From NCBI GenBank assembly GCA_910577755.1, contig CAJTNL010000006.1, forward strand, positions 45,033 to 109,032: a DNA stretch of 64,000 nucleotides, read 5' to 3'. The DNA is from an uncultured Eubacteriales bacterium. GTDB lineage: Bacteria > Bacillota > Clostridia > Oscillospirales > Acutalibacteraceae. This document shows positions 26,293 to 35,416 of the stretch, piece after piece. The notes under the pieces were generated by a model. The model was not told where the DNA came from. It searched no databases and was given only the letters and a program-made list of their open reading frames with translations. The position numbers and the translations under genes were made by a program. Each line of letters starts with the position of its first letter. Positions within the stretch are counted from its first letter, which is position 1.

Positions 26293-28264
26293 AGTTGCAG
26301 AGTCAGCAGGATTTTGTTTTGGCGTAGATAGAGCTATACAAATCGTATATCATCTTCTGGACGAGGGCAAAAAAGTATATACTTTAGGACCGATTATTCA
26401 TAATTCGCAAATCATTGAGGAGTTGGAGCTCCGTGGGGTGCAAATTCTTGAAACTGTTGACCATGCTCCAAAGGATGGAACTATAGTAGTTCGTGCCCAC
26501 GGTGTTCCAAAAGTAACGGCAGATAGCATCGTGGAGCAACAGGCTGCATGTGCCGACGCGACGTGTCCTTTTGTGACAAAAATACATGAAATTGTACAAG
26601 ATGAATCGGCTAAAGGACAGACAATACTGATTATTGGCGATGCCAAACATCCAGAAATTATAGGGATTCAGGGACATTGTTGTGGAGAGTGCTACATTGT
26701 AAATAGTGCGCAGGAACTGCAAAATTTGTCTCAAGCTGTCCCGGCTTTGGTTGATAAACCGGTTAGCGTAGTTGTTCAAACCACGTTTCATGTTGCAGAA
26801 TGGGAAAATTGTTTGAAAATACTCAAAAGGGTATATACAAATGCCTCAATTTTTGATACAATATGTAATGCAACTGAAAAACGTCAGTCAGACGCTGTAG
26901 AATTAGCACAAAAATCTGATCTTATGATTGTTATAGGAGGCAGACACAGTTCTAATACTGCCAAGCTTTGCGACGTATGTAAGCCTTATTGTACTACATA
27001 TCTGGTTGAAACAGCTAATGAGCTTCCGATAGCACAAATTAAGGCTGCAAAAAATGTAGGCATTACTGCAGGTGCCTCAACACCTGCAAGTATCATAAAG
27101 GAGGTACTTGTTACCATGACAGATATTAAAGTTGGCCAGGACCAATCTGAGGAGAACACCGAACTTAGCTTTGAAGAGATGCTTGAGGAATCTTTGAAAA
27201 GTTTAAATACAGATGAAAAGGTACGTGGCGTAGTTGTCGGTATTGCTCCTAACGAAATTCAGGTGGATGTAGGTAGAAAGCAAGCTGGCTTTGTACCTGC
27301 AAGCGAATTGTCGTTTGATCCTAATGCAAGACCGGAGGATATTGTTAAAATTGGCGATGAACTTGATTTGCTAATTATGCGTACCAATGATCAAGAAGGA
27401 ACTATCATGCTTTCTAAAAAGCGTTTAGATGCTTTTAAAGGCTGGGATATTGTTTCAAAAGCAGAAGAGGAAGGTACAGTTTTGACTGGTTATGTGACCG
27501 ATGTTATTAAAGGCGGTGTGATCGCTATTACAAACGGAGTGCGCATATTTATTCCGGCTTCTCAGGCTACGGAAATTCGTGGTCAGGCTTTAGAGACTTT
27601 ATTGAAACAAGAAGTTAAATTCCGTATTATTGAGGTGAATCGTTCCCGTCGCCGTGCGGTAGGCTCTATTCGCTCTGTACTTCAAGAAGAAAAGAAAAAG
27701 CTTGCTGAACAGTTTTGGGAGGCTGCGGAAGAAAATAAAGAATACCATGGTATTGTAAAATCACTAACCACTTATGGCGCATTTGTTGACCTGGGCGGTG
27801 TTGATGGTATGATTCATATTTCAGAGTTGTCTTGGGATAGAATCAAGCATCCATCAGAGGTTGTAAATGTGGGTGATGAGGTAACGGTGTTTATCAAAGT
27901 TTTAGACCGTGAAAAGGGTAAAATTTCTCTTGGTTATAAGCGTGATGAGGATAATCCGTGGGAAATTCTGAAAAAAGATTATCCGGTAGGAACTGTAGTC
28001 GACGTTACAATTGCAGGTATCACTGAATTTGGTGCGTTTGCAAGAATTATTCCGGGTATTGATGGTTTGATTCATATTTCTCAAATTGCTAATGAGAGGA
28101 TTGAGAAACCGCAAGATGTACTAACAGTAGGTCAAGTAGTAAAAGCAAAAATAACTGAAATTGATTTTGAGAAAAAACGCGTCAGCTTATCTATAAAAGC
28201 CCTGCTTGAACCGGTTGAACAACAAGAGATGACAGGGGAACAATCGGTAGCTGGAGAATTTTAA
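26282..28264 (+). CDS. ispH-rpsA: IspH-ribosomal protein S1 fusion (HMBPP reductase / S1)
   Basis: A 660-residue fusion known from Clostridia. Residues 1-278 are IspH, the Fe-S enzyme of the last step of the non-mevalonate isoprenoid pathway, with the three cluster cysteines (AGFCFGVDRAI; DATCPFVTKIHE; FDTICNATEKRQ). Residues 300-645 carry four S1 RNA-binding repeats, for example GVVVGIAPNEIQVDVG and GIVKSLTTYGAFVDLGGVDGM. A perfect AAAGGAGGT at 27097-27105 lies ten bases before an in-frame ATG (27116, residue 279) at the junction, so separate S1 may also be made. Starts at ATG 26282 behind TTGGAGG. Confidence 0.95.
   Translation: MNIKVAESAGFCFGVDRAIQIVYHLLDEGKKVYTLGPIIHNSQIIEELELRGVQILETVDHAPKDGTIVVRAHGVPKVTADSIVEQQAACADATCPFVTKIHEIVQDESAKGQTILIIGDAKHPEIIGIQGHCCGECYIVNSAQELQNLSQAVPALVDKPVSVVVQTTFHVAEWENCLKILKRVYTNASIFDTICNATEKRQSDAVELAQKSDLMIVIGGRHSSNTAKLCDVCKPYCTTYLVETANELPIAQIKAAKNVGITAGASTPASIIKEVLVTMTDIKVGQDQSEENTELSFEEMLEESLKSLNTDEKVRGVVVGIAPNEIQVDVGRKQAGFVPASELSFDPNARPEDIVKIGDELDLLIMRTNDQEGTIMLSKKRLDAFKGWDIVSKAEEEGTVLTGYVTDVIKGGVIAITNGVRIFIPASQATEIRGQALETLLKQEVKFRIIEVNRSRRRAVGSIRSVLQEEKKKLAEQFWEAAEENKEYHGIVKSLTTYGAFVDLGGVDGMIHISELSWDRIKHPSEVVNVGDEVTVFIKVLDREKGKISLGYKRDEDNPWEILKKDYPVGTVVDVTIAGITEFGAFARIIPGIDGLIHISQIANERIEKPQDVLTVGQVVKAKITEIDFEKKRVSLSIKALLEPVEQQEMTGEQSVAGEF
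27097..27118 (+). promoter_or_regulatory. Internal ribosome-binding site and ATG at the IspH/S1 junction
   Basis: AAAGGAGGT (27097-27105), ten bases, then ATG (27116-27118) in frame with the fusion. Initiation here would give a 382-residue free S1 protein. Confidence 0.6.
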
Positions 28265-28294
28265 ACTGAACAGTCTGAGTAATTGAGATATAGT

Positions 28295-28335
28295 AAAAAG
28301 CACAAGAGCTAGTTGGTTCTTGTGCTTTTTATTTT
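28295..28335 (+). terminator. Intrinsic terminator after ispH-rpsA
   Basis: AAAAAGCACAAGA pairs with TCTTGTGCTTTTT (28295-28330), then a T-rich tail. Confidence 0.9.
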
Positions 28336-28471
28336 TATTTAGATTTACGATACAGTGGTTTGTCATTTCAGTTTGTTATTATAAAATGAAATGAGACAGG
28401 CACTTTTTGACTTTCTTGTGAGTATTATTCTAGTAGCGCATTTGCGTTTGTTTATAAAGGAGGGGGTTGCT

Positions 28472-29155
28472 ATGGTAAAAATCCGACGTCGCAGCCATCG
28501 TCGAAGAAATGTAAAGAAAAAATGGATCATACTATTTCTTTTATTGATTGTGATCACCTGCTTTTTTAGCTTTAAGTTGCGTCCTATGATACAGTCTATT
28601 ACCGAAACGGTTGCAAAACAAGCAATTACACTTTCTATAGAAGAGACCGTAAAAGAAAAATTAACGTCCAATCATATCAATTATAATGATTTTATTAAGG
28701 TGGAACGAGATAATAGTGGAAATATACTTAGCATTTCTTCCGATATGGTACAGATGAATCAGTTTAAAGCAGAGATTACTACTGCCATTCAGGATAAATT
28801 ATTGAATCAATCAGCAAAAACTGGGGTGCCGATTGGGACATTATTAGGTAGTAATTTATTACGGGGATATGGTCCTAAAATACCGCTTAAAATTGGGTTG
28901 ATTGGTAATGTTGATATTAATTTTAAAAGTAGCTTTGAGTCTGCAGGTATTAACCAAACGATACATAGAATTTATTTAACGATCTATAGTGGGGCGTATT
29001 CATATTTACCTGGAGTAAAAAATGAGTCCGATGTTGATACTACGGTTATAGTGGCAGAAACAGTTATTGTGGGTGATGTTCCCAGTACATATGCTAATTT
29101 TCAGTTTCCTAATATGACCTCAATCAACAGAGATGTATCTTCTGCAGTATCATAA
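28472..29155 (+). CDS. yunB: Sporulation protein YunB
   Basis: 227 residues from ATG 28472 (RBS AAAGGAGGGGG). A very basic N-terminus (RRRSHRRRNVKKK) and one transmembrane segment (about 20-42) precede an extracytoplasmic domain with family sequences GNILSISSDMVQMNQFKAEIT, PIGTLLGSNLLRGYGPKIPLKIGLIGNV and ESAGINQTIHRIYL. In Bacillus yunB is sigma-E controlled and needed for efficient sporulation; its biochemical role is unknown. The frame is open 27 codons further upstream but without a ribosome-binding site. Confidence 0.93.
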   Translation: MVKIRRRSHRRRNVKKKWIILFLLLIVITCFFSFKLRPMIQSITETVAKQAITLSIEETVKEKLTSNHINYNDFIKVERDNSGNILSISSDMVQMNQFKAEITTAIQDKLLNQSAKTGVPIGTLLGSNLLRGYGPKIPLKIGLIGNVDINFKSSFESAGINQTIHRIYLTIYSGAYSYLPGVKNESDVDTTVIVAETVIVGDVPSTYANFQFPNMTSINRDVSSAVS

Positions 29156-29251
29156 TGTAAGTTACCTCAGTATAAAAATAGAATAATAGCTTGTAAAAGA
29201 TACAATAGGAGTTATAATATAGAATGTATTTGAATAGCAAGGAGTATGGTT

Positions 29252-31210
29252 ATGCTTACAAGAATGAAAAAACTGGTTGAAGATTTATCGCAAGCGTCAG
29301 AGGCTTACTATAAATATGACAAACCGATTATGACGGATAAGGCATACGATAAACTTTATGATGAGTTGGAAGCGTTAGAAAAAGAAACAGGCGTTGTGTT
29401 TGCTAATTCTCCTACACAAAAGGTACAGGGAGCAGTATTAGAGAAACTAACCAAAGTGGTACATTCTAAGCCGATGCTGTCGGCCCAAAAAACAAAATCA
29501 ACACAAGAGCTGATGAAATTTGCAATGGATCAGCCAATTATGTTGTCGTGGAAATTAGATGGACTTACTATTATATTGAAATATGATAACGGTATGCTAA
29601 AACAGGCGATTACCCGCGGAAATGGTGAGGAGGGTGAAGATGTTACGCATTCGTTAAAAATGTTTACCAATGTTCCTTTGAAGATACGATATTTTGGTGC
29701 GCTTGAACTCAGAGGAGAAGGTGTTATTTCATGGAAAAACTTTGCAAAAATTAACGATGTTCTGCCACTGGAAGACCAATATGCACATCCGCGTAATTTA
29801 GCTGCCGGCAGTGTGCGTCAATTAAATGCTTTGGTAACAAAACAACGTTATTTGGAATTTATTGCATTTGAATTGGTTGATGCTGAATCTTTCAATGCAG
29901 ACACTAGACAGCAACAAATGCAGTTTTTGGAGAATAACGGTTTTACGGTGGTAGAACGGGAATATAATAGATTTTCTTCCTTGCACGAGATTCAACAGCA
30001 CATTGACCAATTTAATCCGCTGCAATATAAATATCCGGTAGATGGTTTGATTTTTGAATATGATAATATCCGTTTTGGTTTAGCGCAAGGTGCAACCGAT
30101 CATCATGAAAATAATAAAATTGCGTATAAATGGGCAGACGAAACAGCAGCCACAAGGTTTTGTGGAATTGAACTGAATACAACTCGTACTGGTATGGTTA
30201 GTTTAACAGCTTTGTTTGACACGGTATTGATAGACAGTACTGCGGTGAGTCGAGCTAGTGTGCATAATTATGATATTTATCAGGAATTTCAATTTGGCAC
30301 AGATGACGAAATTTTGGTGTATAAAGCTAATAAAATTATACCACAAATTGAAGAAAATTTGACACGCAGCGGTACTTATGTATTGCCGCATGTTTGTCCG
30401 TGCTGTGATACAAAGCTGGAAATCCGCAGGCCAAAGGATGCGCAATTTTTGTTTTGTCCCAATTCTAATTGTCCTGCAAGGAAGGTACAGCAATTTGTTT
30501 ATTTTGTTGGTAAGCATGCTATGGGTATTGATGGTATGAGCGCCGCTACCATAGAAAAATTTGTAGATAAAGGTTGGATTAAAGAATTTGCTGATATTTA
30601 TAAGCTGGATCAATACAAAGAACAGATTGTGGCCATGGAAGGTTTTGGAGAAAAGTCTTATCAAAAGCTTTGGAGCGCTATACAAAAAAGTAAGCATGTT
30701 TCATTAGATCATTTTCTTGTTGCTTTGGGGATACCTAATATAGGTAGACGTTCAGCAAAAATATTAGCCAAATCCTGTAAATGGCAATGGGAAGACTTTC
30801 TTAGTAAAATTAATACCCGCTATGATTTTTCACAGTTAAAAGATTTTGGTGAGGTGGTCAACCAAAATTTATACCATTACTTTGATAAGAAAGAAAACCA
30901 TATTATGCTGAATCATTTGCTAGATGTCATAACATTTGTACCAGTAGAAATAAAGGAAACGGCGGAAGATCAGCCGTTTTTTGGTAAAACGGTTGTGGCA
31001 ACCGGAAGTCTTAAACATTTTACACGCGATTCCATTAAGGATAAATTAGAATCTCTTGGCGCAAAGGCAACGGGTTCTGTTTCTAAAAATACAGATTACG
31101 TATTAGTTGGAGAAAAAGCCGGCAGTAAGCTTACAAAAGCAAAGGAACTTGGTATTAAAGTACTGACGGAACAAGAGTTTTTAGATATGCTTATAGATAT
31201 AGAAAAATAA
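29252..31210 (+). CDS. ligA: NAD-dependent DNA ligase, divergent LigA
   Basis: Seals nicks with NAD+. 652 residues from ATG 29252 (AAGGAG seven bases upstream). Domain Ia (YYKYDKPIMTDKAYDKLYDEL), the adenylation Lys in LSWKLDGLTI, OB-fold, Cys4 zinc finger (CPCCDTKL, CPNSNCPARK), helix-hairpin-helix region (GMSAATIEKFV; ALGIPNIGRRSAK) and a C-terminal BRCT domain (about 578-650; GKTVVATGSL) are all there. The active-site motif lacks the usual Glu two residues before the Lys (Ser instead), and PMLSL is replaced by PMLSA, so this is a divergent lineage, possibly a second ligase. Confidence 0.9.
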   Translation: MLTRMKKLVEDLSQASEAYYKYDKPIMTDKAYDKLYDELEALEKETGVVFANSPTQKVQGAVLEKLTKVVHSKPMLSAQKTKSTQELMKFAMDQPIMLSWKLDGLTIILKYDNGMLKQAITRGNGEEGEDVTHSLKMFTNVPLKIRYFGALELRGEGVISWKNFAKINDVLPLEDQYAHPRNLAAGSVRQLNALVTKQRYLEFIAFELVDAESFNADTRQQQMQFLENNGFTVVEREYNRFSSLHEIQQHIDQFNPLQYKYPVDGLIFEYDNIRFGLAQGATDHHENNKIAYKWADETAATRFCGIELNTTRTGMVSLTALFDTVLIDSTAVSRASVHNYDIYQEFQFGTDDEILVYKANKIIPQIEENLTRSGTYVLPHVCPCCDTKLEIRRPKDAQFLFCPNSNCPARKVQQFVYFVGKHAMGIDGMSAATIEKFVDKGWIKEFADIYKLDQYKEQIVAMEGFGEKSYQKLWSAIQKSKHVSLDHFLVALGIPNIGRRSAKILAKSCKWQWEDFLSKINTRYDFSQLKDFGEVVNQNLYHYFDKKENHIMLNHLLDVITFVPVEIKETAEDQPFFGKTVVATGSLKHFTRDSIKDKLESLGAKATGSVSKNTDYVLVGEKAGSKLTKAKELGIKVLTEQEFLDMLIDIEK

Positions 31211-31237
31211 TAAAGATAGATATGATAAGCAATGTGC

Positions 31238-31274
31238 AGAGCAGACACAAAAAGTGTCTGCTCTCGCTTTTTTA
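31238..31274 (+). terminator. Intrinsic terminator after ligA
   Basis: AGAGCAGACAC (31238-31248) with GTGTCTGCTCT (31254-31264), then CGCTTTTTT. Confidence 0.9.
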
Positions 31275-31740
31275 AATGCTTTTTATTATATAAACATATT
31301 TTGGTTGTAAAAGCTCAATCTCCAAACATCAACTGCAATTAAAAATTAGTAAAAAGCTAATATTTAAATCAGAAAAATGTTGGTAAGGGAAACATGAAAA
31401 AAGGGTGAAGTCAGTGCTTCAAACATTACAGAGATAACTGCATGGCGAGCTATGGTTGATAGTAGGTAATATTTTTATTTAATTTCTGCACTAATTATTT
31501 TAAAAATTTTAAGTAATCAAATATAAATATTTAATGAAAGAACTACATATTTGTTTTATAAAAGTTGTCAACCAGACCTTTTTTATGTAAATCAGCATAT
31601 ATAAGGGTAGGACAAACTTTTTTAAAGAGATGTTCTATTATAGTACGTTTGTCCATATGTATGGTAAAGAAAGTCTAAAACATTTTCATGGTGAGAACAA
31701 GCTGTTTTTAAATTCATTTCATGAGGGGCGTGGTTCATCT
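31275..31740. other. Intergenic region ligA-spoIIIAA
   Basis: About 465 bases, A/T-rich. It should contain the sigma-E promoter of the spoIIIA operon. CATATATA at 31596-31603 resembles a sigma-E -10 box, but I find no matching -35 element. No gene, repeat or riboswitch is apparent. Confidence 0.4.
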
Positions 31741-32733
31741 GTGTCGGTATGTGAAATAAAGCCTTTTGATTCGGCGATTCAGCCTATATGTATGCGTATA
31801 AAAGAAATTTTATATGATTTGCCTTTACTGTATCAACAGGTAATCAATGAAATTCGTTTTAGAGTAGCACGACCTGTTACGTTACATACACCAACAAGAG
31901 TTGATCTTTTAGAACATAACGGAAAGCCGGTAATTACAGAAAAAGTAGATATAGAAGAAAGTTATCGGCGAATTTGTGATTACTCATTGTATTCTCATCA
32001 GGAAGAAATTAGAAATGGTTATATAACCATTCAAGGGGGGCATCGAGTAGGTATTAGCGGTACGGCTGTGTTACAGCAGGATAAAATTGCAACATTGAGG
32101 GAGATTTCTTCACTGAATATTCGAATAGCCAGGCAGATATATGGCGCAGCGGACAAGTTACTGCAAAGAATTGGACCAAATATTGTACAAGGTTTGCTTA
32201 TAGCAGGACCGCCTTCTTGTGGTAAAACAACTCTGCTGAGGGATTTAGTCAGACAGCTTGCTAACGGTGTAGACGGGCAGCTAAAAAAGGTCGCCGTTAT
32301 TGATGAGAGAGGAGAACTGGCAGGTGTTTACTGCGGTATACCACAACATGATCTGGGCATATGTACCGATATATTGGATCACTATCCGAAAGGCGAGGGT
32401 ATACTACAGGCGGTTCGCTCCTTGTCGCCGCAGTTTATTGTTTGTGATGAATTAGGAGAACAAGCGGATTTAGAAGGAGTGCAGCAGGGGTTACATAGTG
32501 GTACGGTTACCATTTCTACCGTGCACGCAGGAAATTTACAGGATTTGCTGAGAAAAAAACAGGGAAAAGCTTTATTGACTTCGCAGGCATTTGGTTATTT
32601 GGCTATCATGGACGCTGTTCATTTGGGAGAAATTACAGAGATACATAAAGTGAGGGATTTACTTGATCAAATTGATCGGCAGTATAGTACTGGTTTCCAT
32701 GACGACGCTGTTAGGCTGCATGGAGTCTTATAA
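31741..32733 (+). CDS. spoIIIAA: Stage III sporulation ATPase SpoIIIAA
   Basis: Secretion-type ATPase of the mother cell side of the feeding-tube channel between mother cell and forespore. It shows INEIRFRVARPV, GHRVGISGTAV, SLNIRIARQIYGA, Walker A AGPPSCGKTTLLRDLVRQ, VIDERGELAG and the Walker B-like FIVCDELGEQ. The frame is open from 31630, but the first 37 codons are unlike the family; GTG 31741 with GAGGGG upstream gives 330 residues, near the usual size. Overlaps spoIIIAB by 71 bases. Confidence 0.95.
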   Translation: MSVCEIKPFDSAIQPICMRIKEILYDLPLLYQQVINEIRFRVARPVTLHTPTRVDLLEHNGKPVITEKVDIEESYRRICDYSLYSHQEEIRNGYITIQGGHRVGISGTAVLQQDKIATLREISSLNIRIARQIYGAADKLLQRIGPNIVQGLLIAGPPSCGKTTLLRDLVRQLANGVDGQLKKVAVIDERGELAGVYCGIPQHDLGICTDILDHYPKGEGILQAVRSLSPQFIVCDELGEQADLEGVQQGLHSGTVTISTVHAGNLQDLLRKKQGKALLTSQAFGYLAIMDAVHLGEITEIHKVRDLLDQIDRQYSTGFHDDAVRLHGVL

Positions 32734-33160
32734 GCTACGGATGCGCATAGAAACATTAGAGGAATTTTTAAAATTAATTCGTTTTATAGAAACAGAAATG
32801 CGTTTTCATGCTTTACCGTTACGGCAAATTGTTGAAAAGCATAGAGGTGATATGGAGATTTTAAACCAATGTTATTTTATGCTGAAAATAGGAAAAAGCT
32901 TTGAGCAAGCATGGAAAGGCGGTATTGAAGCAGGCAGTAAAGGCAGAGGATTAAAATTGAAAGATATACAGTTAATTGAACATTTTGGTAGGGATCTTGG
33001 AAATTCAGATATACAGGGACAAATTGCTCATTGTGAAGGAAGTATTAAACTGCTGGAGGTGCAGATTGAACTGGCAAGAGAAGAACAAAAGAAAAAGTCT
33101 AAACTGTTTTCCATATTAGGATTATTTTTTGGAACAGGTGTCGTACTTTTAATAAGTTAA
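32663..33160 (+). CDS. spoIIIAB: Stage III sporulation protein SpoIIIAB
   Basis: 165 residues; N-terminal hydrophobic segment, a cytoplasmic helical domain of type II secretion F-like character (LEEFLKLIRFIETEMRFHALPL) and a C-terminal transmembrane segment (LFSILGLFFGTGVVLLI). TTG 32663 is six bases after GAGGGA inside the end of spoIIIAA, in another frame. Part of the SpoIIIA channel. Confidence 0.94.
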   Translation: MIKLIGSIVLVSMTTLLGCMESYKLRMRIETLEEFLKLIRFIETEMRFHALPLRQIVEKHRGDMEILNQCYFMLKIGKSFEQAWKGGIEAGSKGRGLKLKDIQLIEHFGRDLGNSDIQGQIAHCEGSIKLLEVQIELAREEQKKKSKLFSILGLFFGTGVVLLIS

Positions 33161-33178
33161 AGCGGAGGAATCGCAAAT

Positions 33179-33373
33179 ATGGATATTAATCTTATTTTTA
33201 AAATAGCCGCAATAGGCATTATTGTGGCGGTGTTAAATCAACTGCTGATTCGTTCGGGGCGTGAGGAGCAGGCAATGATGACGACTTTAGCCGGACTCAT
33301 TGTTGTTTTAATGATGGTGATACAACAAATTGACGTTTTGTTTCAATCCATCAAATCTATATTTGGGTTGTAG
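33179..33373 (+). CDS. spoIIIAC: Stage III sporulation protein SpoIIIAC
   Basis: A 64-residue protein with two hydrophobic helices (IFKIAAIGIIVAVLNQLLIR and MMTTLAGLIVVLMMVI), the conserved SpoIIIAC form and size. RBS GCGGAGGAA. Inner-membrane component of the SpoIIIA complex; three bases before spoIIIAD. Confidence 0.95.
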   Translation: MDINLIFKIAAIGIIVAVLNQLLIRSGREEQAMMTTLAGLIVVLMMVIQQIDVLFQSIKSIFGL

Positions 33374-33376
33374 CGT

Positions 33377-33766
33377 ATGAATATTGTTGCCATTACTGGT
33401 CTTGCGATTTTAACAGCCGTTTTAGCAACCTTAATGCGGCGTTATCATAAAGAATATGCTGTAATGCTTTCTGTTTTAGGCGGTGGATTCATTTTATTCA
33501 TGGTATTTCAAAATTTTTCTCCGGTATTCAGCAGTATTGCAGATATGATTTCAGCTTCTGGAGTATCGGGAGAATATACCGTTATTCTTGGTAAAACTTT
33601 AGGAACTTGTTTTTTAGCGCAGTTCGCGGCAGATGCTTGCCGTGATGCAGGAGAGTCGTCTCTTGCATCAAAGGTTGAGCTTGCAGGAAAGGTAGCGGTT
33701 ATTATCATGGCGCTGCCGTTGTTCGAGGCTATTGCCAATACTGCCATGACCTTAATAGGGGGCTAA
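33377..33766 (+). CDS. spoIIIAD: Stage III sporulation protein SpoIIIAD
   Basis: 129 residues with four hydrophobic segments. It contains the family blocks LATLMRRYHKEYAVMLSVLGGG, VILGKTLGTCFLAQFAADACRDAGESSLASKVELAGK and ALPLFEAIANTAMTLI. Membrane part of the SpoIIIA channel, four bases before spoIIIAE. Confidence 0.96.
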   Translation: MNIVAITGLAILTAVLATLMRRYHKEYAVMLSVLGGGFILFMVFQNFSPVFSSIADMISASGVSGEYTVILGKTLGTCFLAQFAADACRDAGESSLASKVELAGKVAVIIMALPLFEAIANTAMTLIGG

Positions 33767-33770
33767 GGAT

Positions 33771-34934
33771 GTGAAAAAAATAGTTTGCTGTTTTGTACTG
33801 GTAATGGTGATTATTATCATGCCTGTTTTGATAGCTCACGCAGAAGAAACTACTGTACAGAAGGAAGAGAGGTTTCAAGAGTATTATCAGCAGCAGGCAG
33901 AGGATTCCGGTGCAAATGATTTACCTAATTATTTGCCTGATGAAACAAGAGAGCAATTAAATCAAATAGGAATAGACGGTGTTAATCGAAACAGTATACA
34001 GTCTCTTCAGCCAAATCATCTGTTCTCTCAGATATTAAAATTATTGGGTCAGGGTGTTCAGACCCCTATGAAAGCTTTGCTTTCACTGCTTGGCATTATG
34101 ATGCTTTGTGCTTTGCTCAACAGTATGAAAATCGACTTAGGAGAAAAAAACATGGGCGGCATTATGAATCTCATTGGCACCCTATGTATTTGTATGGTTG
34201 TTATCACCCCTGTTGTTCAGGTTATTATTAAACTAACAGGTGTCATTCAAGGTGCATCTACTTTCATGCTGGCATGTATACCGGTGCTTACCGGTATTAT
34301 GATTGCAAATGGGCAAACCGTAACAGCCAGTTCGTATCATTTGCTGATGCTGTCGACAACTAATTCCATTTCTTTTTTATCGGCTCATTTTTTAACGCCG
34401 TGTATGAATATTTTTTTAGGATTTTCTATTGTATCAGCTGTATCTCCCACATTGCGTTTACATACGCTGTGCAGCACCATTTCTAAAATTGTGAAGTGGG
34501 TGTTGGGGTTCTGCATGAGTGTTTTTACAGGACTTTTAACAGTACAAAGTTTACTGGGCGGTTCGGTAGATGTGACTACAAACCGCACGTTACGCTTTGT
34601 AGTCAGCAGTTTTGTGCCTGTAGTAGGCGGTGCTTTAGGAGAAGCATTAGGCACCGTACAAGGTTGTATAAAGGTTTTAAAGAGCGGTGTTGGCGCATTT
34701 GGTATTTTGGCGATGGTATTTCTGTTTTTACCAATTTTTATAGAGTGCATGCTTTGGCAGATGACTTTAACAGTTTGTGCGGGCATTAGCGATGTGTTTG
34801 ATCTCAAACAGATTACCTCTATTTTACATGCAGTTTCTAAAGTAATGAGTATGATGCTTGCCATACTGCTTTGTACAATGGCAATGATGACTATTTCGAC
34901 CGTAGTTGTGCTGATGATGGGAGGAGCTACGTAA
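33771..34934 (+). CDS. spoIIIAE: Stage III sporulation protein SpoIIIAE
   Basis: 387 residues. A signal-like N-terminus, a variable extracytoplasmic segment (about 25-85) and seven or more transmembrane helices, with SpoIIIAE blocks CALLNSMKIDLGEKNMGGIM, FMLACIPVLTGIM and VSSFVPVVGGALGEALGTVQGCIKVLKSGVGAFG. GTG start behind AAGGA. Its stop overlaps the spoIIIAF start (TAATG). Confidence 0.96.
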   Translation: MKKIVCCFVLVMVIIIMPVLIAHAEETTVQKEERFQEYYQQQAEDSGANDLPNYLPDETREQLNQIGIDGVNRNSIQSLQPNHLFSQILKLLGQGVQTPMKALLSLLGIMMLCALLNSMKIDLGEKNMGGIMNLIGTLCICMVVITPVVQVIIKLTGVIQGASTFMLACIPVLTGIMIANGQTVTASSYHLLMLSTTNSISFLSAHFLTPCMNIFLGFSIVSAVSPTLRLHTLCSTISKIVKWVLGFCMSVFTGLLTVQSLLGGSVDVTTNRTLRFVVSSFVPVVGGALGEALGTVQGCIKVLKSGVGAFGILAMVFLFLPIFIECMLWQMTLTVCAGISDVFDLKQITSILHAVSKVMSMMLAILLCTMAMMTISTVVVLMMGGAT

Positions 34935-35416
34935 TGGGAGGTTTTCAGACGTGGGCAGTCGGCGTGTGTTTTACGGTAATTGCGGCCTCAGTTTTACAAT
35001 ACTTGTCACCAAATGGAGCTATGGAACGGGTGATGAAGTTAGTGTTAGGCGCATTCGTGCTATATGGTATTTTGATGCCTTTGATTGTTCTGCTACCTCA
35101 AATTAGCAATGAATTTGATACCTATATGGATACAGCGCAAACTAATCAGACAATAGATTTTTCTGATACGGTTAATCGGCAAATATATACTGCCGCAAAC
35201 AATAGTATTCAAAATGTTGTAACAGTTGAACTGTCTAAAAAAAGTATTGATTGTAAAAATGTTGAGATAATTATGGATACAAATGAGGACGACAGCATAT
35301 CTATTAGCAAAGTGTTGGTGACGGTCAGTAGAGCTGATGTATCACCGGAAGTGCTGGAACAATACTTAGATGGTGTTTTAGGGTTGAAAACGGAGGTAAC
35401 GGTCCATGGCGGATAA
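34934..35416 (+). CDS. spoIIIAF: Stage III sporulation protein SpoIIIAF
   Basis: 160 residues from ATG 34934 (RBS GGGAGGAGC). Two N-terminal transmembrane helices (WAVGVCFTVIAASVLQYL; VMKLVLGAFVLYGILMPLIVL) and a small extracytoplasmic ring-building-motif domain near the C-terminus. The frame is open earlier but inside spoIIIAE. Overlaps spoIIIAG by 11 bases. Confidence 0.93.
   Translation: MGGFQTWAVGVCFTVIAASVLQYLSPNGAMERVMKLVLGAFVLYGILMPLIVLLPQISNEFDTYMDTAQTNQTIDFSDTVNRQIYTAANNSIQNVVTVELSKKSIDCKNVEIIMDTNEDDSISISKVLVTVSRADVSPEVLEQYLDGVLGLKTEVTVHGG

Noticed and set aside
31630..31740. Extended N-terminus of SpoIIIAA
   Set aside because: The 37 extra codons are unlike the family and have no ribosome-binding site; GTG 31741 is a better start.
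34385..34864. 159-residue minus-strand frame inside spoIIIAE
   Set aside because: Shadow of the spoIIIAE coding frame.
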